From: Stenomitos frigidus ULC18
GTDB lineage: Bacteria; Cyanobacteriota; Cyanobacteriia; Leptolyngbyales; Leptolyngbyaceae
Direction: 5' to 3'
Assembly (NCBI RefSeq): GCF_003003795.1
Contig: NZ_PVWK01000051.1
Coordinates: 1-41,726 of the forward strand
DNA length: 41,726 nt
The notes beneath the pieces are model-generated. The model was not told where the DNA came from. It was given only the letters and a program-made list of their open reading frames with translations, and made no database searches. Position 1 is the stretch's first letter. Every line of letters begins with the position of its first letter. A program made the position numbers and the translations under genes. Positions 1 to 8,308 of this stretch are shown here, in pieces.

Positions 1-535
1 ACCCATGTAAACGGTGGATCTTAGCGCCTTTCCTCGCAGGGGCATGTCGCTTTACGTACCTTTGCGTCAAGGAACCCAGTTGTCTCAAGGCATCGTGACA
101 ACTCCGCTTGGGGCGGAAGCCATAGGAGGTTTCGATAAACACTGGCTCGTAGATTGCTTCCAGTATCTGACGTGTCATCGCCTGGATGATTTTGTCCTCC
201 AGGCAACTGATCCCAAGGGGACGGCACGTGCCATCTTCTTTGGGTATCTCCACTCGTCGTACGGCTTTAGGGCGGTACGACATCTGAAGCAGTTTCCGGT
301 GCAATGCCTGTAGGTTTTCCTCGAGGTTTTGACCGTATGCTGCTTTTGTCACTCCATCGACTCCGGGCGCTTTCCTGCCGTCCAGCATCTCGAAGCAGGC
401 TCGCAGGTTTTCCACTGTATAGTGGTGCATCAGCGTTGTGAATGCCGATGCCGGTTGGCTGCTTGCCCGTCTCGCTATCCGCTCGATTCCAGTGACCGCC
501 ATTGTTCCACCTCTGAGTATGGTTGACGTTTCCAT
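1..535 (-). CDS. ltrA: Group II intron reverse transcriptase/maturase, N-terminal part
   Basis: An open frame starts at an ATG at 535 (minus) and runs off the left edge, giving about 178 residues. It carries the RT-0 to RT-2 hallmarks of LtrA-type enzymes: RKAPGVDGVT at about 54-63, IPKEDGTCRPLGI at 97-109, EDKIIQ at 113-118 and SYGFRPKRSCHDAL at 137-150. After residue 152 the match stops. The expected RT-3 strand with its first catalytic aspartate is replaced by a basic stretch without family resemblance, so the gene is probably interrupted near nucleotide 80. An intact enzyme would have about 400-600 residues and would splice and mobilise its host intron. Whether the break is a deletion, an insertion or a frameshift cannot be told here. 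Confidence 0.75.
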   Translation of the reverse strand, partial: METSTILRGGTMAVTGIERIARRASSQPASAFTTLMHHYTVENLRACFEMLDGRKAPGVDGVTKAAYGQNLEENLQALHRKLLQMSYRPKAVRRVEIPKEDGTCRPLGISCLEDKIIQAMTRQILEAIYEPVFIETSYGFRPKRSCHDALRQLGSLTQRYVKRHAPARKGAKIHRLHG

Positions 536-999
536 CGAGTGTTCGACCCAATGTGTCCCCCTTCGCTCCATGGGCGTTACCCCACTTCGTCACTACTATG
601 AGGACATCCGACTTCCCATGGCTTATTGGGCTTCCTCCTGGTTGACCAGTTGTGCCGCCCTACCCCGCCAAGCGGGGAGTCCATGGGATCTCCCGAGTTC
701 CCGGCTCTGCCATAGTGACGTGCCACGGTCTACAACCCCGGTGGATTCTCGGCAGTCGTGGCGATTGACTGCCTTGATATTGCCTTCCGCGCTGCACAAG
801 GCGTCGGCATCCACAGTTTCACGTTCATATCGGGGCTGAATCCCTTCACGCTTTCGCATTGTGGCCCATCACCTCCTTGTGTACGCTTCGCCGTCCTCGT
901 TGCCGAGACCGACGCAACACTCAGTACCTGGTGCTTTGCCAGAGCTTCCAGAATGGGGACTTGCACCCCATAGACAAAGCCGAGCTTTGCTCGGCGCAC
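1..999 (-). mobile_element. Group II intron, 5' part (truncated or cut by window edge)
   Basis: Read on the minus strand from 999 downward, the sequence starts GTGCGCCGAGC, the consensus 5' end of bacterial group II introns. A short hairpin and the domain-I-like string GGGGTGCAAGTCCCC follow. Structured non-coding sequence runs to about 540, where the intron-encoded reverse transcriptase begins. Only the 5' half is present: domains IV (rest)-VI and the 3' splice site would lie to the left of the window if they exist. The 5' exon is the sequence above 999. The assignment rests on the boundary motif plus the RT coding sequence; the RNA fold was not computed. Confidence 0.75.
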
Positions 1000-1471
1000 G
1001 TGCAGTGGAACGGAAAACTGGGTTAAGAGGACAATTGGCGCTGCGGTTGCGGCTTCGCTTGTGGCTTTTCAGGCTATGTCGGCTTTACCACTCCAGTTGG
1101 AGCTGTCAGAAGGTCATGGTTAACTGCCCCGCGCAGCAGAAGGCCGGGCTAGAAAGCCTGATTTCTCGGGGAGAGTGTGCCAGTCAGGTGACGAAGGCAT
1201 CGGGGTCGGAGCGATCGTTCAAGGTTAAGGAAAGACTAAATCAGTCCAAACTGGGTCCACCTTCCTTTGGCGGCAGGCAAAGGGATAGTTAAGGTTGAAC
1301 CTGTCTATGTTTAAGCCGCTTGACGCAAGACATATGAAAGATGAGCCTTGACTTAATGCCAAGAGATCTGCTGCAAAGTATGCGCTGATAACCAAAGAGC
1401 GAGAAAAAAAGAGACTCGTGGCAAGGTTTTGTGCATATTACTGAACGATGAGTACTTTAATGGCGCTTAGC
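1000..1471. other. Gene-free stretch between intron and P450
   Basis: About 470 bp with no convincing coding frame. It is the 5' exon side of the group II intron and the 3' flank of the P450 gene. I saw no T-rich terminator hairpin, tRNA or recognisable insertion sequence. An open plus-strand frame crosses 861-1292, but it is arginine/leucine-rich, low in complexity and overlaps the intron. Confidence 0.5.
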
Positions 1472-2866
1472 TCAGTCACCGACAGCCGATCGACGCAAGC
1501 TAGTGACTTGCAGACGGAGTTGATCAGACGGTGCCACTGTTAAGCCGCGACGCAGCGGACGGACGGGCTTAGTATTGACCAGCCTCAACTCCAAGTTTGA
1601 CAATAGCTGGAACAAAACCAGCTTCATCTCAAACAGCGCAAAGGCAGAACCAATGCAGCGACGATCGCCCCCGCCAAAGGGCAAATATTCATAAGGCGAA
1701 AACTGCCGTTCTAAAAAGCGCTCTGGCCGAAAGCGCTTGGGTTCAGGGTAGACGGCAGCACGGTGGTGCGCTAGATAAATCGAGGGCATGATCACCGTAC
1801 CGGCTTCCAGGTCATAGCCAGCCAAGGTGATGGGTTGCTTCACCACTCGCGGGAATGCACTAATAGCGATTGGGTAAAGCCGCAGGGTCTCCTGACAAAC
1901 AGCATTGAGATAGGGCAGTCGGGCAATGGTCATTGGGTCAGGATCAGCCGTAACCTTTAATGCGTTGATTTCGCTCAGGAGCTGCGTGTAAACGTCTGGT
2001 AAAAAGGTAATCCAATACAGCGACCAGGCTAGAGCAGAGGCCGTTGTTTCATGCCCTGCAAATAGTAGCGTCATCAACTCATCGCGCAGTTCGACATCGC
2101 TCAATGGTTGTCCTTCAGAATCACGTGCTGCCATCAGCAACGCTAAAATATCGGTTCGATTCGCGTCAGAGTGACGGTGGCGATCGGCAATTTCGGCATA
2201 GAGTAAGGCATCGACCTGCTGCCGGAGACGCAAAAAGCGCCCCCAGGGACTCCAGGCTCCCCAGTCCTTTTGGAGGAAGGGATAAAACAAAAGCATGGCA
2301 CTGATGGGCGACCCAAAACCATCCAACATCTGACTAAGCGCCTGCCGTAGCTGCTCGTAGCGTGATCCAGCGTTGAGACCAAACACCGCCTTGAGGATTA
2401 CCTGCAAGGAAATTGACTGCATGGCTGGACGCACCGCAAACGTTGTACCGGGCTTCCACTGGCTCATGGTTTGAGTCGTGATTGCCTGGATCACCTGGGC
2501 ATACGAGCGCATCCGATCGCCGTGGAAAGGGGGCATTAGCAGCTGCCGCTGCCGCTGGTGCGCTTCACCTTCAAGCAAAACAAGACCTTGCTCACCGATA
2601 AGGGCTTGCAGAATTTGATTCGCCCTTCCAGCGCTCAGTTGCTCTGGTTTAGCCGTGAAAAGGGCTTCCAGTGCCTCAGGACTGCTGAAGTAGACCAAGG
2701 CAGCTTTAGCATCGGGCTGCGAGAGGCGATAATCATCCCCATAGACTTGAGTACGAGCTTCTAGTGTTTCTAGAGGGTGAAAAATAAAGCGCAGTCCCCA
2801 GAGACGGCGATGCCAAACCGAGGTTTTGGGAGGACCATTCAGCGAGTGAGTCGAAAAATCAGCCAT
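1472..2866 (-). CDS. Cytochrome P450 (CYP110-like)
   Basis: This 464-residue protein is the usual length for a soluble bacterial P450. It is a heme-thiolate monooxygenase expected to oxidise a hydrophobic substrate with electrons from ferredoxin. Visible landmarks are the I-helix oxygen-activation motif AGHETTAS at 270-277, the ExxR motif ETLR at 326-329, a PERF-type segment at 381-384 and the heme-binding loop FGGGDRRCIG at 397-406 with ligand Cys404. No N-terminal membrane anchor is evident. The overall pattern resembles cyanobacterial CYP110 proteins, which often act on fatty acids or terpenes; the substrate here is unknown. It stands alone, divergent from the DUF2887 gene across about 180 bp. 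Family assignment is firm, subfamily tentative. Confidence 0.93.
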   Translation of the reverse strand: MADFSTHSLNGPPKTSVWHRRLWGLRFIFHPLETLEARTQVYGDDYRLSQPDAKAALVYFSSPEALEALFTAKPEQLSAGRANQILQALIGEQGLVLLEGEAHQRQRQLLMPPFHGDRMRSYAQVIQAITTQTMSQWKPGTTFAVRPAMQSISLQVILKAVFGLNAGSRYEQLRQALSQMLDGFGSPISAMLLFYPFLQKDWGAWSPWGRFLRLRQQVDALLYAEIADRHRHSDANRTDILALLMAARDSEGQPLSDVELRDELMTLLFAGHETTASALAWSLYWITFLPDVYTQLLSEINALKVTADPDPMTIARLPYLNAVCQETLRLYPIAISAFPRVVKQPITLAGYDLEAGTVIMPSIYLAHHRAAVYPEPKRFRPERFLERQFSPYEYLPFGGGDRRCIGSAFALFEMKLVLFQLLSNLELRLVNTKPVRPLRRGLTVAPSDQLRLQVTSLRRSAVGD

Positions 2867-3045
2867 GATTCGTTGCGTTGAGCGGATTAGAGTCAGCAGT
2901 AAGAAGTTTCTCCATGGTAGCCAGTGATTGATGGAGGTAACTCAGCGTTAGCTTTGCTAATGGCTTTCAACGTTTAGCTCTGCTTGAGATTGGACGATCG
3001 CTCAGGTTCTATGATTGAGTCTGACCTTGATTCCCACCGCCTACT

Positions 3046-4056
3046 GTGCAAGTCGATGCTCTCTTCTATCAGCTGTTCCAAAGTTTTCCAGCCATCTTCT
3101 TCGACTTACTGGGTCAGCCTAATGTCGATGTCAGCAACTATGAATTCACCTCTCCTGAGGTCAAACAGCCCACCTTCCGCTTTGACGGGGTACTCAAACC
3201 CAAGACAAATTCACCCACTGACATTTTGTATTTCATTGAGATCCAGTTTCAAAAACGCGCCAAGTTTTACACGCGCCTGTTTGCCGAAATCAATCTCTAC
3301 TTCAACCAGTACGATCCACCCTACGAAGATTGGTACGCGGTGGTGATCTTCAAAAACCGCAATACTGAGGTTGCAGCACCTTTGCGCTACCAGGAGGTCA
3401 TGGAGCGAAGAGTGCTTCGGGTTTATCTCGATGACATTGAAGCGTTGGCGCAGCAATCGGTTGGAGTAGGCTTGGTGCAGCTTCTTGCAATCACATCCAA
3501 GCGTAAATTAGGAGAGCGTGCCCAACGGCTAATTGCACGAGCCAGTCAGACTCTCTCAGGAGGGGATGCGTTATCGAGAGAAGAGGCAGTAGAATTGGTG
3601 CAGACGATCGTGCTATATCGATTCCCAAATTTGAGCCGAGAGGAGTTAGAAGCGATGTTGGGCTTAGCTGATCTCAAACACACCAAAGTTTATCAAGAAC
3701 TGCAACAAGAAGTGCGCGCGGAAGCACTTCAAGAAGGTGAGCGCAAAGCAAAAGTTGAGTCTGTTTCTCGGATGCTCACTCGAGACTTTAATGTTCGAGA
3801 AATGGCTGAGCTTTTAGACTTAGAGCTGAGCGTCGTTACGGATGCGGCGATCTCGTCTTTGGTGCGGTCAGAGTTGAATGTTAAGCAAATTGCCCAACGT
3901 TTAGGACTTGAAACAAGCCAAGTCATGCCTAAAGCGATCCGAGCTCTATTAAGTGAGCATAAGAGTGAAGAACAGATTGCACGGCAGCTTGGAGTAACCT
4001 TAGCAGCCGTGCGACGGATGACTCAACCAAAAGCACAGAAGCTTGAAACGAATTAA
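3046..4056 (+). CDS. DUF2887 / Rpn-like PD-(D/E)XK family protein
   Basis: 336 residues from a GTG start; homologues typically begin close to this VDALFYQLFQ sequence, which supports it. The N-terminal two-thirds match the cyanobacterial DUF2887 group, related to recombination-promoting nucleases (Rpn). They hold a restriction-endonuclease-like core with RFDGVL (Asp47) and FIEIQFQ (Glu65, Gln67), a D...ExQ arrangement. The C-terminal part (about 225-330) shows three roughly 38-residue helical repeats, each with a QIAxxLGL or EMAELLDL-like helix-turn-helix segment, suggestive of DNA binding. Such genes are numerous in filamentous cyanobacteria and are linked to mobile-element-like DNA processing, but a cellular role has not been fixed. 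It has no obvious operon partner; parA starts about 120 bp downstream. Confidence 0.85.
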   Translation: MQVDALFYQLFQSFPAIFFDLLGQPNVDVSNYEFTSPEVKQPTFRFDGVLKPKTNSPTDILYFIEIQFQKRAKFYTRLFAEINLYFNQYDPPYEDWYAVVIFKNRNTEVAAPLRYQEVMERRVLRVYLDDIEALAQQSVGVGLVQLLAITSKRKLGERAQRLIARASQTLSGGDALSREEAVELVQTIVLYRFPNLSREELEAMLGLADLKHTKVYQELQQEVRAEALQEGERKAKVESVSRMLTRDFNVREMAELLDLELSVVTDAAISSLVRSELNVKQIAQRLGLETSQVMPKAIRALLSEHKSEEQIARQLGVTLAAVRRMTQPKAQKLETN

Positions 4057-4178
4057 AGCAAAGCGATCATAGAGCGGCAGTCTGACCTGAAAGCAGCAAG
4101 TTTTGTGTGAGATTGGTTGAGCAGATCGCTTGCTAATCCCATACACTTTGGATTGTTGCTGTTGGATTTAGAGCATTG

Positions 4179-4931
4179 GTGAAAGTCATCACGATTTATA
4201 ACCAGTCTGGCGGCGTGATGAAGACTTCCCTGACGATGAATCTGGGGTATCAGCTTGCACAGCATAACCATTCTGTGCTGCTGATTGACATGGATCCCCA
4301 GGCTAGTTTGACTGTCTTTATGGGGTTGGAGCCAGCTGATTTAGAGCAAACCGTTGCAGACACTATTCTTGACAATTCACCTTTGGCAATCCATCAGGAT
4401 TTGCATGGGATGGATCTGCTACCTGCCAATATTACCCTCAGTGCTGTTGAGATGCGTTTGGTTTCGGCAATGGCACGAGAATGGCGATTAAAACGAATTT
4501 TAGAGCCGATTCAGGCACAGTACGATTTCATTTTGATTGATGCACCACCTAGTTTGGGTGTTCTAAGCGTCCTAAGCTTAGTTGCTTCGACGCATGTCTT
4601 AATCCCAATTCAGACGCAGTACAAAAGCTATAAAGGCACGGAACTGTTGTTAGACAGCATTAAGCAGGTACAACAACAGGTTAACACCGAGCTGAAAATT
4701 GCAGGTATTGTTCCGACGATTTATGCTTCTGCCAATGCCCAGGACAAAGCAATCCTGGCAGCAATCCAGGAGCAAATGGCAGCGATCGCTACTATTTATC
4801 CGCCTGTTCCCCGCGCAACAGCTTTTGCGGATGCCTCAATGGAGCATTTGCCTTTGGCACTGTATAGCCCCAATCACAGTGCAGTCAAAATTCTGGAATC
4901 TATTGCGACTGGAGTAGAGAAGCTGTCATGA
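4179..4931 (+). CDS. parA: ParA-family partition ATPase
   Basis: 250 residues from GTG at 4179 (a TTG sits one codon earlier). It is a ParA/Soj-type ATPase that should bind DNA nonspecifically and drive segregation of a ParB-bound centromere. Walker A is SGGVMKTS at 10-17: the catalytic Lys15 is kept, but the signature lysine of the deviant motif (KGGxxKT) is Ser10 and the usual glycine is Met14. Walker A' (LLIDMDPQASL) and Walker B (FILIDAPPSLG) are intact, and the C-terminal half keeps the PIQTQYKSYKG and RATAFADAS segments. Its stop overlaps the parB start (ATGA), so the two form a translationally coupled operon. It is too short for an N-terminal HTH, as in type Ib or chromosomal systems. 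Confidence 0.92.
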   Translation: MKVITIYNQSGGVMKTSLTMNLGYQLAQHNHSVLLIDMDPQASLTVFMGLEPADLEQTVADTILDNSPLAIHQDLHGMDLLPANITLSAVEMRLVSAMAREWRLKRILEPIQAQYDFILIDAPPSLGVLSVLSLVASTHVLIPIQTQYKSYKGTELLLDSIKQVQQQVNTELKIAGIVPTIYASANAQDKAILAAIQEQMAAIATIYPPVPRATAFADASMEHLPLALYSPNHSAVKILESIATGVEKLS

Positions 4932-5836
4932 CCAAGAATCGATCAACAGTACCTCAAATGCGAGGGGTTAGCGCTTTTCTAAGTACGTCTACTGAAGCAC
5001 CTGCTTCAACAAATACTATCTCAATCTCTAAAATCCATCTTCCTTCTAGTCAGCCCCGGCGCTACTTCGATCCGGAAAAGTTGCAGCAGCTGACTGACTC
5101 CATCAAACAACACGGCATTTTAGAACCGCTATTGGTACGTCCACTCGAACAAGGGGGCTATGAACTCGTTGCGGGAGAACGACGGTATAGAGCGGCTAAA
5201 GCGAGTGGCTTAGACAATGTTCCTATCACCGTTCGAGAACTATCGGATCAAGAAGCTGTCCAGCTTGCCTTAGTTGAAAACTTGCAGCGTGAGGATCTCA
5301 ATCCTGTTGAAGAAACCGAAGGAGTTCTGGAACTACTGACGCTGACAATGAGCTGTAGCCGAGAGCAGATTTCAGAAGCATTGACCCAGATGGCAACGGC
5401 TCAAAAGAAGGGGATCGAGCTGTCGGGAAACGTTTCCCGACAGGTAGAAGCGATCGCTAATATTCTGGAATCAACAATTAACCTAACCCCAGAGAGCTTC
5501 CGAACTTCCAGGTTACCTTTACTCAATTTACCCTTAGATATTCTTGACGCACTTCGCCAGGGTAAGTTGGAATATACCAAAGCAAGAGCGATTGCCAGAG
5601 TGAAGGATGAGCAGCAACGCCAGCAGCTATTAAAAGATGCGATTGAGCTGTCTCTATCTCTAACTCAAATTAAGCAACAAGCTAAAGGATTAACAGTAGG
5701 CTCAAAAACAGATCAAGCGACAATGAGTGATCGACTGGTATCAATTTCTCGTAAGTTGAAGGGATTGGATGATCCTAAAAAGCAAAAGCGGCTAGAGAAG
5801 CTATTGCAGGATTTAGAATCTCTATTTGAAAGTTAG
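4928..5836 (+). CDS. parB: ParB/RepB/Spo0J-family partition protein
   Basis: 302 residues, starting 4 bp inside the end of parA. The N-terminal CTPase domain has SQPRRYFDPEKL (41-52), the CTP-binding motif GERRYRAA (83-90) and ENLQREDLNPVEE (117-129). A central helix-turn-helix region follows (about 130-215), then a C-terminal helical part likely to dimerise. It should load onto parS DNA, spread as a CTP clamp and be moved by ParA. A perfect 24-bp palindrome lies within its own coding sequence. The presence of parAB means this DNA either is, or came from, a replicon with active segregation. Confidence 0.93.
   Translation: MTKNRSTVPQMRGVSAFLSTSTEAPASTNTISISKIHLPSSQPRRYFDPEKLQQLTDSIKQHGILEPLLVRPLEQGGYELVAGERRYRAAKASGLDNVPITVRELSDQEAVQLALVENLQREDLNPVEETEGVLELLTLTMSCSREQISEALTQMATAQKKGIELSGNVSRQVEAIANILESTINLTPESFRTSRLPLLNLPLDILDALRQGKLEYTKARAIARVKDEQQRQQLLKDAIELSLSLTQIKQQAKGLTVGSKTDQATMSDRLVSISRKLKGLDDPKKQKRLEKLLQDLESLFES
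5420..5443. promoter_or_regulatory. parS: Candidate parS centromere site (perfect palindrome inside parB)
   Basis: A perfect 24-bp inverted repeat centred between 5431 and 5432, with core GGGAAACGTTTCCC extended by CTGTC and GACAG. ParB sites are usually 14-16-bp perfect palindromes near or inside parAB, so position and symmetry fit. The sequence differs from the widespread TGTTTCACGTGAAACA, so it would need a ParB of different specificity. I saw no second copy in the window. Assignment is inference from symmetry and location. Confidence 0.5.
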
Positions 5837-6083
5837 AGTGCCAGAAGTGTGCCAGTTGAACCTGTAAAACAAACGGTCCCAATAGACACACCTGAGCAGG
5901 CGATCGCGCCTTGACGGCAGCATCGGCTTTCTGCTGTCTCGAAACCCATCTCAAAATCAAACTCTCACAGCAGTCTGTTATAGATGAGTTTTGAGACACT
6001 GGAGCAAAACTGCCGAAAATGCCTGTTATATATAGTCGGATCCGCATACCCCTCATACAGCAGTGCTTCCACTTTGAATACAC

Positions 6084-6096
6084 GTCTTTAACGTAG
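6084..6096 (+). repeat. Left terminal inverted repeat of Tn554-like element
   Basis: GTCTTTAACGTAG; its exact reverse complement is at 9416-9428. It lies about 100 bp beyond the tnpC stop. A CACTTT string occurs about a dozen bases outside both arms, hinting that the symmetry may extend imperfectly. Confidence 0.65.
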
Positions 6097-6193
6097 AGGC
6101 TTGCAGTCTCCTTCAGCGTGGAGCGGCCTGTCCTTTACCTTTCCCCCCTGCTCCACGTTGTTGCGCCGGGTACGGTAAACGACAGGCTCTCAG

Positions 6194-6862
6194 CTAAAAT
6201 TCCACGTCTGGAATTTCTGGTTGCTTTGTTGGGCGTCTGGCTTGAGCAAACCGACGCTGCTCCTGGTCTCGGTCCGTTGCTGTCAGTTGCAGGACCTTGT
6301 TAAACAGGTGTTGATTTTGTTTGGTGAGTGCGGCAAGTTCCGCTTCCAGCGACTCCAGTCCACACAATTGAGCTTGCAACTGCTGCTTTTGTTGCGCGAG
6401 CACCTGGTTCTCCTTGAGCGCTTGCTCCAACAGCGTTTGGAGTTGCTCTGTCTTCGCCAAGTGTGGGTGCGGCTCAGCGGCCAAGCGCTCTGCTGGCGTT
6501 CTAGAGGCTAAACCGTAAGCCACTTCTAGCTGCTGGTTCAGGCTCTCCTTTTCTTGCCGCAAGGCCTTCACCTGTTGCCGCAACGTGCGGATCAGGGCAC
6601 TTTGAGAAGCCTCCGAAGCCGGTTGGCGAGCCGGTGGCTGGGCAGGACTTTGTTCACGCAGAGCAGTGATCCGTGCTTTCAAGTCCGGTTGCTTGTACAA
6701 CCAGTTGCGTGTGACCCCTGCCAGTTGAGCGACTGAGGCAAAGGTAACCAGGTGTCCCTGTCGTAACAGTTGCTTGATGGCGGCCTCCGTTTTAGTCAAG
6801 GCTGCCAGTCGCTTTTTCTGGGCTGCTGCTGCTAAACCATCCGTATTGCGTTGCCAGTTCAT
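6194..6862 (-). CDS. tnpC: Tn554-type TnpC (DUF6262-like) transposition protein
   Basis: 222 residues from the ATG at 6862, which overlaps the tnpB stop as ATGA; this coupling decides the start over a longer frame beginning at 6943. The N-terminus has a helix-turn-helix-like stretch (VTFASVAQLAGVTRNWLYK, about 43-61). A long glutamine- and leucine-rich coiled coil follows, from about 85 to 200. This matches the small third protein of Tn554-family elements, thought to influence the efficiency and orientation of transposition rather than catalysis. It is the distal gene of the tnpABC operon and looks intact. Confidence 0.8.
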   Translation of the reverse strand: MNWQRNTDGLAAAAQKKRLAALTKTEAAIKQLLRQGHLVTFASVAQLAGVTRNWLYKQPDLKARITALREQSPAQPPARQPASEASQSALIRTLRQQVKALRQEKESLNQQLEVAYGLASRTPAERLAAEPHPHLAKTEQLQTLLEQALKENQVLAQQKQQLQAQLCGLESLEAELAALTKQNQHLFNKVLQLTATDRDQEQRRFAQARRPTKQPEIPDVEF

Positions 6863-8308
6863 TTTGACTCCTCCTGCAAGGAGGCGATGAGGCTGCGCAG
6901 GTTTGCGGCGATCTGTTGATTCATCTCCACCTGGCGCGCCCAACCCTTTGCTTGTGCCTGCTCAATCAGTTGCTCAGTCTGATGCAGGTGGGCTTGATGC
7001 TGGTCTAGAAACTCCGTCGTTGTCCGGAAATGGGCACAAGTTAAACAAGCGTTAGCATGCGGACAGGTGCCTGCCAGCGTGGGCAGGGCACAGGCACCAT
7101 TGGGGAGTGCTTGCGCCAGGATATTGCGCTTGAACCATTGCAGATCGGTCGTCTCGAGTTCTGGGTGCTCTGGTGCAATCACCTTGCCCGCCATGTTGAC
7201 CGTTTTGCGGTAGAACTGGGCGATTTCCTGTTTGAGCGTAGCATCATGGATATGAGCATAGACCGCCGTCATGGTGGGAGACCGATGTCCAAGATAGCGC
7301 TGGACAATATGCTGTGGCACACCGTTATTGATCTGAGTAGTGCCAACCGTGTGGCGAAACTGATGCGGTTGAAAATGCCATCGTTGACCGGCGGCATTAC
7401 AAATGTTTTTCTCCGCTGCCAACAGATTGAGGGCACGAGCCACACTGGTTCGGAGCGGCGGTTTGGGATTGGGTCTGAATTGTCCGTCCAGCACTTTGTC
7501 CTTGCGCCCGGCCGCCCTCTGATTGGCGCAGAAGAGGTAGGCATAATCAGCGGGCAAATGCTGGCGGATATAGGCTTGCTGTGCTTGCACAACGGTTGCT
7601 AGTGGGCGAGAAATGGGTTTGTTTGCGGTGGTTTTCATTTTGAAGGAATAGGCTTTTAACCACCAATCCCCTTGGGTGTCTTGACTGATGCAGTCGAAGT
7701 CTAAATGACACACCTCTGAGATGCGTAACCCCGTTTCGAGCAGAACCAGTACCATCCGTTGCTGTGGCAGTGGCAGCAAGTCCAGATGCTGGTGCAACTG
7801 TGCCAAGACCTCGGTTGGAATATAGCGTGGCAACGTTTTTTTAGGCGAGGATAGTCTTCTCGAAAAATGAGGGGTTCTGGTGGTATCGCGAGCCAAGCAT
7901 GACGAACACTCAGAGCCAAGAAACTGTTTAAGCTGCTAATGAGCGCAGACCGGAAGCTGGCGGACAAGGCACAACCACTCAAGTAACTCAGATATTCGAT
8001 GATTAACGGTCGCTTGATGGCAGCAGGCTGCAGCAATGGATGAGAGTGAGCGAGAAAACCAGCAAACTTTTTGAGCGCAGAGAGCCTCGCTTTGGCTGAG
8101 CCAAAACTTAACGTGGCAGGGTATAGCCAATGAATTGTTTGGTGGCTTGTCGCAGCCAGGGTTGGGGAATGGTCGTGAAACTTAAGTGACAATCGCCAGC
8201 CGCTGGTTGAGCGGCGATGCCCCAATGACGCACATCCCACAGGTCTTCGTCGTAGTCTGGCTGGGGCTGCAAGCCAGCGGTCGCAAACACAAGGTTGGTA
8301 GCTTCCAT
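6859..8308 (-). pseudogene. tnpB: Tn554-type TnpB tyrosine recombinase, two frameshifts
   Basis: The start is an ATG at 8308, immediately after the tnpA stop. The reading must change frame twice. Near 8116, ...GYTL joins ...ATLSFGSAKARL if one base is restored. At the seven-A run (minus strand, 7836-7842), ...EDYPRLKK joins TLPRYIPTEVL. Restored, it would have about 483 residues: an N-terminal SAM-like arm-binding domain followed by a phage-integrase catalytic domain with GLRISE, HQFRHT, LGHRSPTMTAVYAHI and a cysteine-containing tail. Both breaks are equivalent to a -1 shift. The second occurs at A AAA AAA, a classic slippery sequence, so it may be programmed; the first has no such motif. Decay, or sequencing error at both sites, is the simpler reading. 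Confidence 0.75.

Noticed and set aside
861-1292. Open plus-strand frame of 143 codons
   Set aside because: Antisense to the intron 5' end, low-complexity Arg/Leu composition, no ribosome site.
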